Shown: positions 27,494 through 37,121, counted from the stretch's first letter. The stretch is DNA of 64,000 bases from Nautilia sp. PV-1 (GCF_004006315.1 NZ_CP026530.1:439618-503617), one strand, 5' to 3'. Notes: generated by a model from the sequence alone, not told the origin. Made by a program: numbers and translations.

Positions 27494-29216
27494 TTTTATC
27501 CTTTAATACTTTAAATTCATTTAGTATTTTTCTAACGGCTCCCATACCTTTTCTCCAGAAGTTCTCGTCTTCTATGTCTAGTCCGAAAATTTCAAGCTGT
27601 TTTTTAGGCGGCACGCTGCCTCCCTGTGATAAAAACTCAATATATTTTTCTTCGAAATTTTCAAAGCCGTTTTTATAAAGGTTATAGAGCGTAAGTACCA
27701 GAAGCTGTGCGTATGAGTATGAATAACAGTAAAACGGAGAGTGTATAAAATGAGGAATATAACTCCACCATATTTCATAATTCTGAGTAAGAATTACGCT
27801 TTGACCGAACATTTTTTGATTTTCTTCCATCCATATTTTATTATAGTCCTGAGGTTTAAGTTCGTCTTCGCTGTGGACTCTTCTTTCAAAATTTGTAAAT
27901 ACAATCTGTCTGAAAAGAGTAGCAAAAATATCTTCCAGTTTTCCTGCATATATTTCTAAAAGTTCATCTTTAGGAAGAGATTTTTTAAGCTCTTCAAAAA
28001 GAAGCATTTCCGCAAAAATACTGGCGGTTTCTGCAGTTGTCAGAGGCGTGTCCTGATTAAGATATCCTACGTCTTTTGCCAGATACTGATGTATTGCGTG
28101 GCCCAGTTCGTGTGCAAGGGTAAATATATCTCTTCTTTGGTTTGTATAATTCAAAAGTACGTAAGGATGCACTTTCGGTGTTGCTGAATGAGAAAAAGCC
28201 CCTCCTCTTTTCCCTTCTTTAGGGTATACGTCGATCCATTTTTCCTCAAACGCTTTTTTTGCAATTTCGTAAAATGTATGTGAAAAGTTTTTAAATGCGT
28301 TTAGCACCGTCTGTTTTGCTTCTTCAAACGGGATTTCAGGTGTTTTGTCGGTAAGTTTTATAGGGGCGTATCTGTCGTAGTCATATAGGTTTTCATATCC
28401 TAAAAGCTCTTTTTTTATATTGTAGTATTCTTCCACCAGTACCGTGTTTTCATTTACGGTACTGATAAGCGCGTCGACGCTTTTTTTGGTTACTTTATTG
28501 CTTAAATGTCTCGGTTCTTCTACGTTGTCGTAGCCTCTGATTTCACAAAAATCTATTTTCCAGTCTTTTTTAACCTGGTTGTAAATATATGCAAAAAGTT
28601 CCTGATGAGGTTTAAGTCCGAGTGTAAGAGAGATTTGCGCTTTTTTTCTTTCGTTTCTGTCAGGGGAATATAGTCTGCTTAATACTTCTTCTTCGCTTAA
28701 TTTCTCACCATTAAAGAAAAATTTGAGTCTGCTTATATGTTCGTCAAACAGTCTGCTGAATGCGCTGCCGCTTGTAAGGTCTTTTTTCATAAGAATTTTT
28801 TCTTCTTTTTCGCTCAGTTTATAAGGAGCTTCTTCCTGGAGATGTAGAAGATAATATTTGTAAATACTCGCATTGTCGATGAATTTCTGCTGTTTGTCTA
28901 TAGGAAGATATATAAATTCTAGTTCGAACCAAATCAAATGCTCTTCGGCTTTGTTCGCAATTTCCTGAAATTTTGCAAGAAACTGTCCTTTGCTTGTGTC
29001 TGTAGCAAATTCTAAATATATATAAGTCAGCGCTCTTCCGATATTTTCCAGAATATCTTCATATTCTTTTAAACAGTCCAGAAATTCGTCCGGAGTTAAC
29101 GTATAAAGTCTGTTTTTATAATTTTTTTCGAAATCGATAGCTCTGAATTCCGCTTCTTTTAAAAAAGCTTCCGCTTCGTTTACCGAACCGAAAAGAGGTG
29201 TTAAATCCCAGTTCAT
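27468..29216 (-). CDS. pepF: Oligoendopeptidase F (M3 family)
   Basis: About 582 residues; cytosolic zinc peptidase degrading oligopeptides. The zinc motif HELGHAIHQYL (HExxH) is intact with the downstream glutamate segment TAETASIFAEMLLFE. The N-terminal helical domain and M3 fold match the family. I place the start at ATG 29216 (MNWDLTPLFGS), preceded by AAGGAAA, instead of an in-frame start ten codons upstream (MLKLNKKRKL). It overlaps the SspB-like gene downstream and follows the PabC-like gene by 33 nt. Confidence 0.94.
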   Translation of the reverse strand: MNWDLTPLFGSVNEAEAFLKEAEFRAIDFEKNYKNRLYTLTPDEFLDCLKEYEDILENIGRALTYIYLEFATDTSKGQFLAKFQEIANKAEEHLIWFELEFIYLPIDKQQKFIDNASIYKYYLLHLQEEAPYKLSEKEEKILMKKDLTSGSAFSRLFDEHISRLKFFFNGEKLSEEEVLSRLYSPDRNERKKAQISLTLGLKPHQELFAYIYNQVKKDWKIDFCEIRGYDNVEEPRHLSNKVTKKSVDALISTVNENTVLVEEYYNIKKELLGYENLYDYDRYAPIKLTDKTPEIPFEEAKQTVLNAFKNFSHTFYEIAKKAFEEKWIDVYPKEGKRGGAFSHSATPKVHPYVLLNYTNQRRDIFTLAHELGHAIHQYLAKDVGYLNQDTPLTTAETASIFAEMLLFEELKKSLPKDELLEIYAGKLEDIFATLFRQIVFTNFERRVHSEDELKPQDYNKIWMEENQKMFGQSVILTQNYEIWWSYIPHFIHSPFYCYSYSYAQLLVLTLYNLYKNGFENFEEKYIEFLSQGGSVPPKKQLEIFGLDIEDENFWRKGMGAVRKILNEFKVLKDKNDSEPTLF

Positions 29217-29249
29217 CAGTTTCCTTTTTTTGTTTAATTTTAACACAAA

Positions 29250-29810
29250 TCAGCCGGTTTTAATACAGTTTATGTCAATTTCCATAAATCCTATTATCGC
29301 ATTTAGCATGGCGAATTTATGATATTTTTTAATCTCTTCAGGGCGAATGTCTTTTAAAAGCAAAAAGCCTTTTTGAAGCAGTTCTTCCCTTTTTGTCCCT
29401 TTAAGCAGAGGAGTTTTGGGAGTGTACCATTTACCGCCGTCGAAAAATGCTAGATTAGAAATGGTTGTGTCGGTAACAAGCCCGTTTTTAACAATAATTA
29501 TTTCATCATAACGTTCGTCTTTTAAGGCGTTTAGTTTTGTTCTGTCCGCATATTTGTAGGAATATTCGATGTCCGATTCTATTAATTTGAATGTATTAAA
29601 TTCTCTTTTTTGCAAATCAAAATATTCTATTTTTTCGATGTTTTTAGAATAAGTAACCCTTACTCTTTTGTTTTTTCGTATTTCTATGAAGTCTTTTAAA
29701 TTCAGAGGAGTGGCTTTAAAAAAATCATATCTTGTTTTATTCATTCTTTTATTGTGAAACTCAATATTTTCTATTTTTTCTGTTATAAGTACTGTTTCGA
29801 TAAACCTCAT
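29250..29810 (-). CDS. pabC: Class IV aminotransferase, probable aminodeoxychorismate lyase
   Basis: 186 residues, short for fold-type IV PLP enzymes (about 270) because the N-terminal domain is reduced. The PLP lysine is in DRTKLNALKDERYDEIIIVKNG, and VTDTTISNLAFFDGGKWYTP with LLKGTKREEL matches the family core. Given pabB in the same window, the likely reaction is release of p-aminobenzoate and pyruvate from aminodeoxychorismate for folate. A branched-chain or D-amino acid aminotransferase is less likely at this size. Confidence 0.8.
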   Translation of the reverse strand: MRFIETVLITEKIENIEFHNKRMNKTRYDFFKATPLNLKDFIEIRKNKRVRVTYSKNIEKIEYFDLQKREFNTFKLIESDIEYSYKYADRTKLNALKDERYDEIIIVKNGLVTDTTISNLAFFDGGKWYTPKTPLLKGTKREELLQKGFLLLKDIRPEEIKKYHKFAMLNAIIGFMEIDINCIKTG

Positions 29811-29845
29811 TTTTTCTCCATTGATTAAAATTTATACAATATTTT

Positions 29846-29875
29846 TTGATTTTAATATTTTAACTTGGTTATAAT
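29846..29875 (+). promoter_or_regulatory. Sigma-70 promoter of glnA
   Basis: TTGATT (29846-29851), 18-nt spacer, TATAAT (29870-29875), 28 nt before the glnA ATG, which has the Shine-Dalgarno AAAGGAGAGC. No NtrC-type or sigma-54 element is seen. Confidence 0.6.
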
Positions 29876-29902
29876 TATTTCAAATTTTTAAAAGGAGAGC
29901 AA

Positions 29903-31345
29903 ATGAGCGCAAAAAAATTCTTACAAGAATGTAGAGAAAAAGAGATCGAATTTATTGATTTTAGATTTACTGATATTAAAGGTGTATGGCATCACGTAAC
30001 TTACGACATTGATGCTATTGATGAGGAAGTTTTACAAAACGGAATTCCTTTTGACGGAAGTTCAATTCCTGCATGGCAGCCTATTAACGAATCTGACATG
30101 ATTTTAAAACCTGATTTGGAAATAGGAACTCACTTCGTAGATCCTTTCACAGCTGATCCTACAATGGTAGTATTCTGCGACGTACACAATACTGACGGGA
30201 CTCCTTATGAAAAATGTCCTAGAAGTATCGCTAAAAAAGCGCTTAAATATATGGAAGAGCAAAATATCGGAGACGTTGCTTACTTCGGACCTGAAAATGA
30301 ATTTTTCGTATTTGACAATATTGTAATCAGAGATGAAGTGAACTCTCAGTGTTATGAAGTAGATTCAAGCGAAGGTGTTTGGAATGATTACGCTGAGTGG
30401 GGTGATGAACTGAACATCGGTCACAGACCTAGAACTAAAGGCGGATATTTCCCTGTACCACCGACTGATTCTATGATGGATTTAAGAGCTGAAATGGTTA
30501 AAGTTCTTAAAGAAGTAGGTCTTGAAACATTCGTTGTTCACCACGAAGTTGCACAGGCTCAAGGTGAAATCGGTGTTAAATTCGGAACTCTTGTAGAAGC
30601 GGCCGACAACGTTCAAAAACTAAAATATGTAGTTAAAATGGTGGCTCACCTAAACGGCAAAACTGCTACATTTATGCCAAAACCTCTATACGGAGACAAC
30701 GGAAACGGTATGCATACTCACCAGTCAATCTGGAAAGACGGTAAAAACTTATTCTATCAAGAAGGCGCTTACGCTAACTTAAGCGATGTAGCTAAAAAAT
30801 ATATTGCAGGTGTATTTGCTCACGCTGACGCTGTAGCTGCATTTACAAACGCATCAATGAACTCATATAAAAGACTTCAGCCAGGATTTGAAGCTCCGAA
30901 TATTTTAGCTTACAGTGCCAAAAACAGAAGTGCTAGCTGTAGAATTCCTTTTGGTGCGGGTGAAAAATCTGTAAGAACAGAGTTCAGATTCCCTGATTCA
31001 ACTGCTAACCCTTATTTAGCGTTTACTGTAATGCTTCTTGCCGGACTTGACGGAATCAAAAACAATCTTGAAATTTATGAAGCGGCAAGAGAACCTCTAA
31101 ATGAAGATCTTTTCGAGCTTACTCTTGATGAAATTAAAGAAAGAGGAATCAGAACTCTTCCTGCAACTTTAAGAGAAGCTATTTACGCTGTTGAAGACGA
31201 ACTAAAAGATCCTAACAGCTTCTTAAAACCTGTTATGACAGACGATTTTATTAAAACATATATCGATTATAAATATGAAACTGAAATTATCCCAGTAGAA
31301 GGAAGACCGCATCCGTATGAATTCATCACTTCATACTCTTGCTAA
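29903..31345 (+). CDS. glnA: Glutamine synthetase type I
   Basis: 480 residues; ATP-dependent synthesis of glutamine from glutamate and ammonia, the main nitrogen entry. The beta-Grasp N-terminal domain with DIKGVWHHV, the latch [11 protein letters not shown], and the catalytic domain with [18 protein letters not shown] and the glutamate-site RSASCRIP are present. At the position of the adenylylated tyrosine (NLYDLP in enterics) the sequence reads DLFELT, with Phe, so GlnE-type adenylylation is not possible; a similar NLFKLT is known in Helicobacter. Monocistronic by position. Confidence 0.97.
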   Translation: MSAKKFLQECREKEIEFIDFRFTDIKGVWHHVTYDIDAIDEEVLQNGIPFDGSSIPAWQPINESDMILKPDLEIGTHFVDPFTADPTMVVFCDVHNTDGTPYEKCPRSIAKKALKYMEEQNIGDVAYFGPENEFFVFDNIVIRDEVNSQCYEVDSSEGVWNDYAEWGDELNIGHRPRTKGGYFPVPPTDSMMDLRAEMVKVLKEVGLETFVVHHEVAQAQGEIGVKFGTLVEAADNVQKLKYVVKMVAHLNGKTATFMPKPLYGDNGNGMHTHQSIWKDGKNLFYQEGAYANLSDVAKKYIAGVFAHADAVAAFTNASMNSYKRLQPGFEAPNILAYSAKNRSASCRIPFGAGEKSVRTEFRFPDSTANPYLAFTVMLLAGLDGIKNNLEIYEAAREPLNEDLFELTLDEIKERGIRTLPATLREAIYAVEDELKDPNSFLKPVMTDDFIKTYIDYKYETEIIPVEGRPHPYEFITSYSC

Positions 31346-31471
31346 TTCCCTTCTCTTTTTTCTTTTATTTTTCTTCAATTAAATTTATATTAAAATTAAT
31401 AGTAAATTAATGTTTAGTTAGTAAAATTGATTTTCATATATAAGTTTTGTTTAATTTTGAAAAAGGGGAAG

Positions 31472-31537
31472 GATGAAAGTTATATACTTTCTAAAAAACT
31501 GCCAGTCAATAAATAGTTATGAAAATCTTAATTCTTG
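31472..31537 (+). CDS. 21-codon upstream ORF overlapping the diguanylate cyclase start
   Basis: ATG 31472 directly follows the strongest Shine-Dalgarno in the region (AAAAGGGGAAGG) and encodes MKVIYFLKNCQSINSYENLN plus one Ser, ending TGA at 31535-31537. It overlaps the first codons of the diguanylate cyclase gene (31519) in another frame; that gene has only a weak ribosome-binding site of its own. A leader peptide that couples or limits translation of the cyclase is plausible; a spurious ORF is the alternative. Confidence 0.35.
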
Positions 31538-32712
31538 AACACAGTCTTATTTACAAGAAACTCTTAAAACAATATTTGGAAAAGCATCTTTTATTTGCCG
31601 AATGTAAATGTGTGAATACGTTTGCCGAACTGAAAGAATTAAAAGAAGATTTTGATTTATATCTTGTAGATACGGTTTTACCGGATGCTCAGGGAGAACA
31701 GATTGAATATCTGGTTAAAAAGAAAAAAGATATAATCGTTTTAACTCAGTGTGAAGATAATTTTTTACAGCAGCCATATATTGAATATATTATTGATTAT
31801 ATAATTAAAGATGACTATCATACAATAGATTATCTTGTTAAATTCGTAAAAAGTTTATACAAAAACAGAAAAAGAAACGTGCTGATTATTAATGATAATA
31901 AAAAAGACAGAACTTTTCAGAAGAAAATATTAAAAAAAATAAAGCTTAATATAACCGAAGCTTCAAGTGTAGAAGAAGCAGTTTCAAAAATGGAAAATAA
32001 AAAATTCGACACTATAATCACCAAGCTTAATCTTCCTGCACTTAACGGAGAGGATTTAATTAAAAAAGTCAGGGAAAAAAATGATATAAACGATCTTCCG
32101 ATTATTGTAATTTCTGAAAACAAAGATGAAAAACATTTAATCAAATGTTTAAAAATCGGAGCAAATGATTATATAAAAAAACCTTTTACAAGAGAAGAGT
32201 TGAAAATCAGGGTAAATAATATTTTTGATATTTACGATAATTTCAGGAGTATTTTAGAGTCTTCTCAGATTGACAAACTGACACAGGTTTATAACAGAAA
32301 CTATCTTGAAACCAGTTTTGAAAACCTTTTTAATTCGTTTAAAACAAAATGTATAGTTATGCTTGATATTGACCATTTTAAACAGATAAATGATACATAC
32401 GGACATTTAATAGGCGACGAAATTTTAAAACATTTTGCGGAAATATTAAAAAAGAACGTAAGAAAGAGTGACAAAATAATAAGATACGGGGGAGAGGAAT
32501 TTTTACTTTTTATGCCTAGTACTTCAAAACAGGAAGCTATAATCATTCTTAACAAAATAAAAAATTCTTTAAAAGCGTATAAAGATATTAATTATACTTT
32601 TTCCGCCGGTGTGGCTGATGAAGGTGAAACGTTGGCAGAGATGATAAGAATTGCTGACGAACGGCTATACGCCGCTAAAAAAAGCGGTAGAAATAAAATA
32701 GTTTTTAATTAG
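31519..32712 (+). CDS. Double-receiver diguanylate cyclase response regulator
   Basis: 397 residues, PleD-like order: receiver 1 (about 1-115), receiver 2 (about 119-238), GGDEF domain (about 250-397). Receiver 1 keeps its phospho-acceptor Asp51 (LVDTVLPDAQG); receiver 2 has Lys169 at that position (ITKLNLPALNG), so it is likely a non-phosphorylated dimerisation module. The active site is GGEEF (324-328) with an inhibitory I-site RKSD (315-318) five residues before it. It should make c-di-GMP upon phosphorylation. Campylobacter CbrR has the same layout. The end overlaps pabB by 8 nt, convergent. Confidence 0.93.
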   Translation: MKILILEHSLIYKKLLKQYLEKHLLFAECKCVNTFAELKELKEDFDLYLVDTVLPDAQGEQIEYLVKKKKDIIVLTQCEDNFLQQPYIEYIIDYIIKDDYHTIDYLVKFVKSLYKNRKRNVLIINDNKKDRTFQKKILKKIKLNITEASSVEEAVSKMENKKFDTIITKLNLPALNGEDLIKKVREKNDINDLPIIVISENKDEKHLIKCLKIGANDYIKKPFTREELKIRVNNIFDIYDNFRSILESSQIDKLTQVYNRNYLETSFENLFNSFKTKCIVMLDIDHFKQINDTYGHLIGDEILKHFAEILKKNVRKSDKIIRYGGEEFLLFMPSTSKQEAIIILNKIKNSLKAYKDINYTFSAGVADEGETLAEMIRIADERLYAAKKSGRNKIVFN

Positions 32713-33658
32713 GAATATATACTTTTTTTATAAGCTCTTCATATTCTTCTTGCATATTGCTGTCTATAGTTATGCCGCCTCCGCTTTTGTAAATATAGCT
32801 GTGAGGTGCATGAGGTGTTAAATTGTCAAATTGTGAATGAGTATTGTCGGGATTTTCAATATATCTGATTATTACAGCGCTGTCCAGAAATGTTTTCTCG
32901 TCTGTTATTCCGAATATACCTGTATAAAATCCTCTTTCATAATTTTCCGCCTTTTTAATTATTTCTACGGTTTTTTTCTTAGGTGTGCCGGTTATTGATC
33001 CTGCCGGAAGCATTTTTTTAAGCATATCCAGCCAGTTGTACTGCCAGTTTTCAGGAAGCGTGGCTTCTATTTCGCTGCTTACCTGCAGCAGTTCTTTTTC
33101 TCCGGCTTTAATTTTATCTATAAATCTAAAAGAGTTCACTTTGACTTTTGTTCCTATTATGCCCAGGTCGTTTCTTAAAAGATCTACAACCATAGTGTGT
33201 TCTGCCATTTCTTTGATGTTTGATAGTATTTTTTTGTCCGCTTCCGGTATGGAAGCGTCAATAGTGCCTTTCATGGGAAAAGTGTAAATTTTGTTTTTTT
33301 CTATGCGTACGAATCTTTCCGGAGAAAAACAGACGAATCTGTCTTTAAAATATAGTTTAAAAGGCGCTTGCGACGATTTGAAAATATCTAGTAAATTACA
33401 GTCTGTTTTGATAAGCGTCGGAAATGTCAAATTTAAAAGATACGTGTTTCCGTGTTTTATTTCGTCTATTACATATTCGAAAGCCTTGGAATATCTTTTC
33501 AAACTTATAGGAGATTTGTTTTTGATTTTACATTTTTTTTCCGAATGAAAATTATGGTTTTTATAATAAGGAAAAGAAAAAAATACATCCCTAAGGTTTT
33601 TAACCTCTTCGATATAAGAATTTCCTTCGAAATCAATTAGAAAAAACTTCAGATCCAC
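32705..33658 (-). CDS. pabB: Aminodeoxychorismate synthase component I
   Basis: 317 residues; with a glutamine amidotransferase converts chorismate to aminodeoxychorismate for folate. The chorismate-binding domain is present with MKGTIDASIPEADK, VDLLRNDLGIIGT, LPAGSITGTPKKKTVEII (catalytic Lys region) and GFYTGIFGI. It is shorter than E. coli PabB (453), missing much of the N-terminal domain, as in many campylobacterotal versions. It lies 2 nt after pyrB on the same strand. The PabC-like gene is about 3 kb away. Confidence 0.92.
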   Translation of the reverse strand: MDLKFFLIDFEGNSYIEEVKNLRDVFFSFPYYKNHNFHSEKKCKIKNKSPISLKRYSKAFEYVIDEIKHGNTYLLNLTFPTLIKTDCNLLDIFKSSQAPFKLYFKDRFVCFSPERFVRIEKNKIYTFPMKGTIDASIPEADKKILSNIKEMAEHTMVVDLLRNDLGIIGTKVKVNSFRFIDKIKAGEKELLQVSSEIEATLPENWQYNWLDMLKKMLPAGSITGTPKKKTVEIIKKAENYERGFYTGIFGITDEKTFLDSAVIIRYIENPDNTHSQFDNLTPHAPHSYIYKSGGGITIDSNMQEEYEELIKKVYIPN

Positions 33659-33660
33659 TT

Positions 33661-34539
33661 TTATCTTTTCGTTAAAAGATGTTTTAATATAGCCATTCTT
33701 ACGGCAACGCCGTTTTTAACCTGTTCTAATACCAGGCATCTTTCGTCATCCATTATATCGTCGTCCAGATCAATGTTTCTGTGTACCGGTCCGGGATGCA
33801 TTACAAATATATCTTTGTCTCCCAGAAGTTTTTTAGAAACTTTAAAGTTTTGAGCATAATCCTTAAGTGATGAAAAAGTAGGGTTTTTGTGTCTTTCGGT
33901 CTGTGTTCTGAGACTGATTAACGCATCTGCGAATTCAACAGCCTCTTTTAAAGAATTGGTTGTCGGAAGATGCGTTTTTGGTAAAAACTGGGGAGGACCT
34001 ACCAGCAGAACCTTTGCACCGAATCTTGTGAAAAGTTCTATATCGCTGTTTGCCACTCTGCTGTTTCTGATATCTCCTATTATGGCAATTTTTTTACCTT
34101 CCAGGCTTTTCCATTTCTGCATAAGAGTAAACAGATCCAAAAGTCCCTGGGTAGGATGCTGGTGAGCTCCGTCACCTGCGTTTATAATAGAGCATTTAAC
34201 GTATTTTGAAAGGATTTTCGGCACACCTGCCCTGTTATGTCTTACTACGATTGCATCCGGACCCATTGCGTCAAGATTTGCGGCCGTATCAAAAAGGGTT
34301 TCGCCTTTGCTTGTGGAACTTCTGGCAACATCAAGGTTGACAACATCGGCTCCAAGTCTTTTGGCGGCTATTTCAAAACTGCTTCTGGTTCTTGTGGAGT
34401 TTTCGAAAAAAATGTTAATAATCAGTTTGCCGTTTAAGTCGTCTCTTTTTTTAAAATCAAGGAAATTTTGGGCATATGAGAATATTTGTAATATTTCTTC
34501 TTTGCTTAAATCCGCGGTATGGGTTAAATGTTTTGACAT
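33661..34539 (-). CDS. pyrB: Aspartate carbamoyltransferase catalytic subunit
   Basis: 292 residues; first committed step of pyrimidine synthesis, carbamoyl phosphate plus aspartate to carbamoyl aspartate. The carbamoyl-phosphate motif [21 protein letters not shown] and the HPTQ motif ([15 protein letters not shown]) are intact, and [13 protein letters not shown] is typical for the C-terminal half. No regulatory subunit gene (pyrI) is adjacent, consistent with the class lacking allosteric PyrI. Upstream lies a divergent gene for a small membrane protein. Confidence 0.96.
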   Translation of the reverse strand: MSKHLTHTADLSKEEILQIFSYAQNFLDFKKRDDLNGKLIINIFFENSTRTRSSFEIAAKRLGADVVNLDVARSSTSKGETLFDTAANLDAMGPDAIVVRHNRAGVPKILSKYVKCSIINAGDGAHQHPTQGLLDLFTLMQKWKSLEGKKIAIIGDIRNSRVANSDIELFTRFGAKVLLVGPPQFLPKTHLPTTNSLKEAVEFADALISLRTQTERHKNPTFSSLKDYAQNFKVSKKLLGDKDIFVMHPGPVHRNIDLDDDIMDDERCLVLEQVKNGVAVRMAILKHLLTKR

Positions 34540-34590
34540 TTATTTCCTTTTTTGTATAATTTTACTATATTTCAAAAAAAAGGAGAAAAA

Positions 34591-34689
34591 ATGGGATTCG
34601 GAACAATCTTAGCTAGTGCATTTATTACAACATTCGCATTTATTATCTTGGTATATTATTTTATGATGAAAGCGGGAAGCGAAGCTTAA
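34591..34689 (+). CDS. 32-residue single-span membrane protein
   Basis: ATG 34591 has a textbook Shine-Dalgarno (AAAAGGAGAAAAA) and encodes MGFGTILASAFITTFAFIIL followed by VYYFMMKAGSEA, stop 34687-34689. One membrane span covers about residues 4-26; the C-terminus is short and polar. It is divergent from pyrB and its end overlaps the convergent cmoB by 4 nt. The layout recalls small subunits such as CydX or KdpF, but no partner operon is nearby, so the function is unknown. Confidence 0.7.
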   Translation: MGFGTILASAFITTFAFIILVYYFMMKAGSEA

Positions 34690-35582
34690 TTTTTCAGCTT
34701 TAAATATACCCTAAGCGGCGGAGGGTATCCCTCTATCGTTTTACTCAAATCTTCAGTCAGAAAATTGTTCAGACTTTCACCTTCAATCCATTCTGTTTTG
34801 CGCTGTTCTTCAAGGTCGGTATATTTTTTGCCTATAAATTCTATATCTTTGAATTTTGCTTTTTCTATCCAGTTGTAAAGAGCTTTTAGGGTAGGTATGA
34901 AATAGACGTTTTTCATTTTTTGATATCTTACGGGACAAAGGGCGGTTTCTTCTTCTCCTTCTATTATGAGAGTGTCGAGTATCACTTCCGAGTTTGGATT
35001 GAGCCCGGCTTTCAGCTCTTTTAGCATTGTAACCGGGTCAGGTCTGTGATAAAGAACTCCGAGACAGAAGATTGTGTCAAATTTTTTTTCGTAAAAAGGT
35101 ATATGCTCAACGCCTAAAAGTTTATATTCAATATTACTTTTTATAAACTTGTTGATAAATTCAAACTGAAGGTTAAAAAGCGCACTCGGGTCAAATCCCG
35201 TAATACTTTTAGGATTCATTTCAAGCATTCTGAACATATAATATCCGTTGTTGCATCCCACATCTAGAACGTCTTTGTTTTCAAGGTTCAGATACGGTTT
35301 TATTATATTCCATTTTATATAACTTCTCCATTCGGTGTCTATAAAAAGATCGTTTATTTTAAAAGGCCCTTTTCTCCAAGGCTTCATCATTTTGGCTATT
35401 TCTTCTATTTCATTAAGTTTTTCCTGGTTTTCTTCAATTAATATCTCTATGACATCATCTATCTTTATATTCTTTACTTTTAAGTTTTCATTTTTAAACT
35501 TCTCAAGTTTAAGGTGTATAGGTTTGATGTTTTTCCATTCGAACCATTTTTGACGCTCTTTTAAAACTGCGTTTATATCCAT
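34686..35582 (-). CDS. cmoB: tRNA U34 carboxymethyltransferase
   Basis: 298 residues; transfers the carboxymethyl group of carboxy-SAM to 5-hydroxyuridine at tRNA position 34, giving cmo5U. The SAM-fold motif NKDVLDVGCNNGYYMFRMLE, the family-specific WKNIKPIHLKLEK, PFKINDLFIDTEWRS and the post-motif FCLGVLYHRPDPVTMLKELK are visible. Slightly shorter than E. coli CmoB (323). The cmoA partner that makes carboxy-SAM is not in the window. Confidence 0.92.
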   Translation of the reverse strand: MDINAVLKERQKWFEWKNIKPIHLKLEKFKNENLKVKNIKIDDVIEILIEENQEKLNEIEEIAKMMKPWRKGPFKINDLFIDTEWRSYIKWNIIKPYLNLENKDVLDVGCNNGYYMFRMLEMNPKSITGFDPSALFNLQFEFINKFIKSNIEYKLLGVEHIPFYEKKFDTIFCLGVLYHRPDPVTMLKELKAGLNPNSEVILDTLIIEGEEETALCPVRYQKMKNVYFIPTLKALYNWIEKAKFKDIEFIGKKYTDLEEQRKTEWIEGESLNNFLTEDLSKTIEGYPPPLRVYLKLKN

Positions 35583-35654
35583 TTTTTCCCTTTATAAAAT
35601 ATATCCAGCCTAAACTTCTCCACTTATACCGGCTTTTTTATTTGTATGCTTATT

Positions 35655-35867
35655 TCAGTTGCAGTCTAAACACACAGGCGGCAGTTCCTGCTTCTTTTTA
35701 GTTTTGAAATTATATATATTATTGTTGCATTTTTCATGATATACACCGTAATAATCGTAATATTCATGACATTCCGGATAATATTTTAAAGAAATGCCCT
35801 GTTTGTCTACACAAGCGATAAAAAAAAGTGGTATCATAATTAATAAGAAAAATTTTACCAGTTTCAT
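35655..35867 (-). CDS. Small cysteine-rich lipoprotein
   Basis: 70 residues. Lipoprotein signal MKLVKFFLLIMIPLFFIACVDK with lipobox FIAC (Cys19); the mature part of about 50 residues has four more cysteines (PECHEYY, HEKCNNN, PVCLDCN), suggesting disulfides or metal binding. Unrecognised family. It stands alone between cmoB and the divergent dipeptidase. Confidence 0.6.
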   Translation of the reverse strand: MKLVKFFLLIMIPLFFIACVDKQGISLKYYPECHEYYDYYGVYHEKCNNNIYNFKTKKKQELPPVCLDCN

Positions 35868-35933
35868 AAAAAGGCCTTTTTTTAAATTATATCATAAAGA
35901 AACAATGATACTGTTTCGTTTTAAGGAGCTTAA

Positions 35934-37121
35934 ATGATAGAAATATTTGATATTTTTTACGAAATAGTAAAAATACCTCACTGCAGCGGGAATACTGAAA
36001 AACTGAAAGAATTTATAATAAATTGGGCCGAATCCTGCGGCTACAGCTGCGAAACGGATAAAGCAGGCAATATCAGAGCGTATAAAAATCAACCTCTTTT
36101 TGCCCTTCAGAGCCATTATGACATGGTATGTGTGGGAGAAGCGCCGAATATTGAAATAATAGAACAGGACGGATGGCTGAAGGCCAAAAACTCAACACTC
36201 GGAGCTGATAACGGAATAGGTGTCGCCATAATGCTGTATCTTATGAAAAGATACGACAATCTGGAGCTGTTATTTACAAATGATGAAGAAATAGGTCTTA
36301 TAGGAGCTTTTAATTTAGACCTAGAGATTAAAAGCGGATTTTTATTAAATCTTGACAGCGAAGATGAAAATATCTATATAGGATGTGCCGGCGGTGTGGA
36401 TGTAAAAGTAAAATATCCTTTAAATTATGAAAAGTGCAGGGGATACTGTGCAAGAGTGAGTATAAACGCTCTTCCGGGAGGTCACAGCGGAGTAGATATC
36501 GATAAAGATATTCCAAATGCAATTGTAGAACTGTTAAAGAAAATAAAAAATATCTGCAGTTTCAAAGGAGGGGAGAGAAGAAACTCCATTCCTGCGAACG
36601 CCCAGGCCAAAGTTTGTTTCGTAAGTGAAAAAGGAGATGAAATTAAGATAATTTCCAATGATTATCTGGAATTTTTAAAAAAACTTCCCCACGGCGTGCT
36701 TGAATATGATTTTGAGTTCCAGGTGGTGAGTAAATCAGTAAATCTCGCAATTGTCGATGATGAAAATATAATACTCTCCCTTAGGGCAAACTCAAATGAA
36801 AAGCTGCATGAGCTTAAAGAATATATTAAACAGAAATGTTATGGAACCGAAATAGAATTTGAAGGCGAATATCCGGCTTGGAAGCCTGAAATAAGCGAGC
36901 TTGCAAAAATATTAAAAGAAATTATGAACACAGAATATAAAGTCATACACGCCGGGCTTGAATGTGCGGTGCTTAAAAACAAATTTCCTAATGTTTCAAT
37001 GGCTTCAATAGGTCCTTTAATAGAAAATCCTCATTCCTTAAATGAAAGGGTTAATATTGAATCCGTTAAAAAAATTGCCGATGCCGTAATTCGACTGATA
37101 GAAAGGATGAAAAATGAGTGA
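35934..37121 (+). CDS. pepD: M20-family dipeptidase (PepD-like)
   Basis: 395 residues; cytosolic zinc dipeptidase. Metal ligands are in LQSHYDMV (His about 61, Asp63), STLGADNGIGVA (Asp) and FTNDEEIGLIGA (catalytic Glu-Glu), with the lid domain following LPGGHSGVDIDKDIPN. The family's usual size is about 480, so the dimerisation insert is shortened. It overlaps the carbonic anhydrase gene by 8 nt, so the two are co-transcribed. Confidence 0.9.
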   Translation: MIEIFDIFYEIVKIPHCSGNTEKLKEFIINWAESCGYSCETDKAGNIRAYKNQPLFALQSHYDMVCVGEAPNIEIIEQDGWLKAKNSTLGADNGIGVAIMLYLMKRYDNLELLFTNDEEIGLIGAFNLDLEIKSGFLLNLDSEDENIYIGCAGGVDVKVKYPLNYEKCRGYCARVSINALPGGHSGVDIDKDIPNAIVELLKKIKNICSFKGGERRNSIPANAQAKVCFVSEKGDEIKIISNDYLEFLKKLPHGVLEYDFEFQVVSKSVNLAIVDDENIILSLRANSNEKLHELKEYIKQKCYGTEIEFEGEYPAWKPEISELAKILKEIMNTEYKVIHAGLECAVLKNKFPNVSMASIGPLIENPHSLNERVNIESVKKIADAVIRLIERMKNE

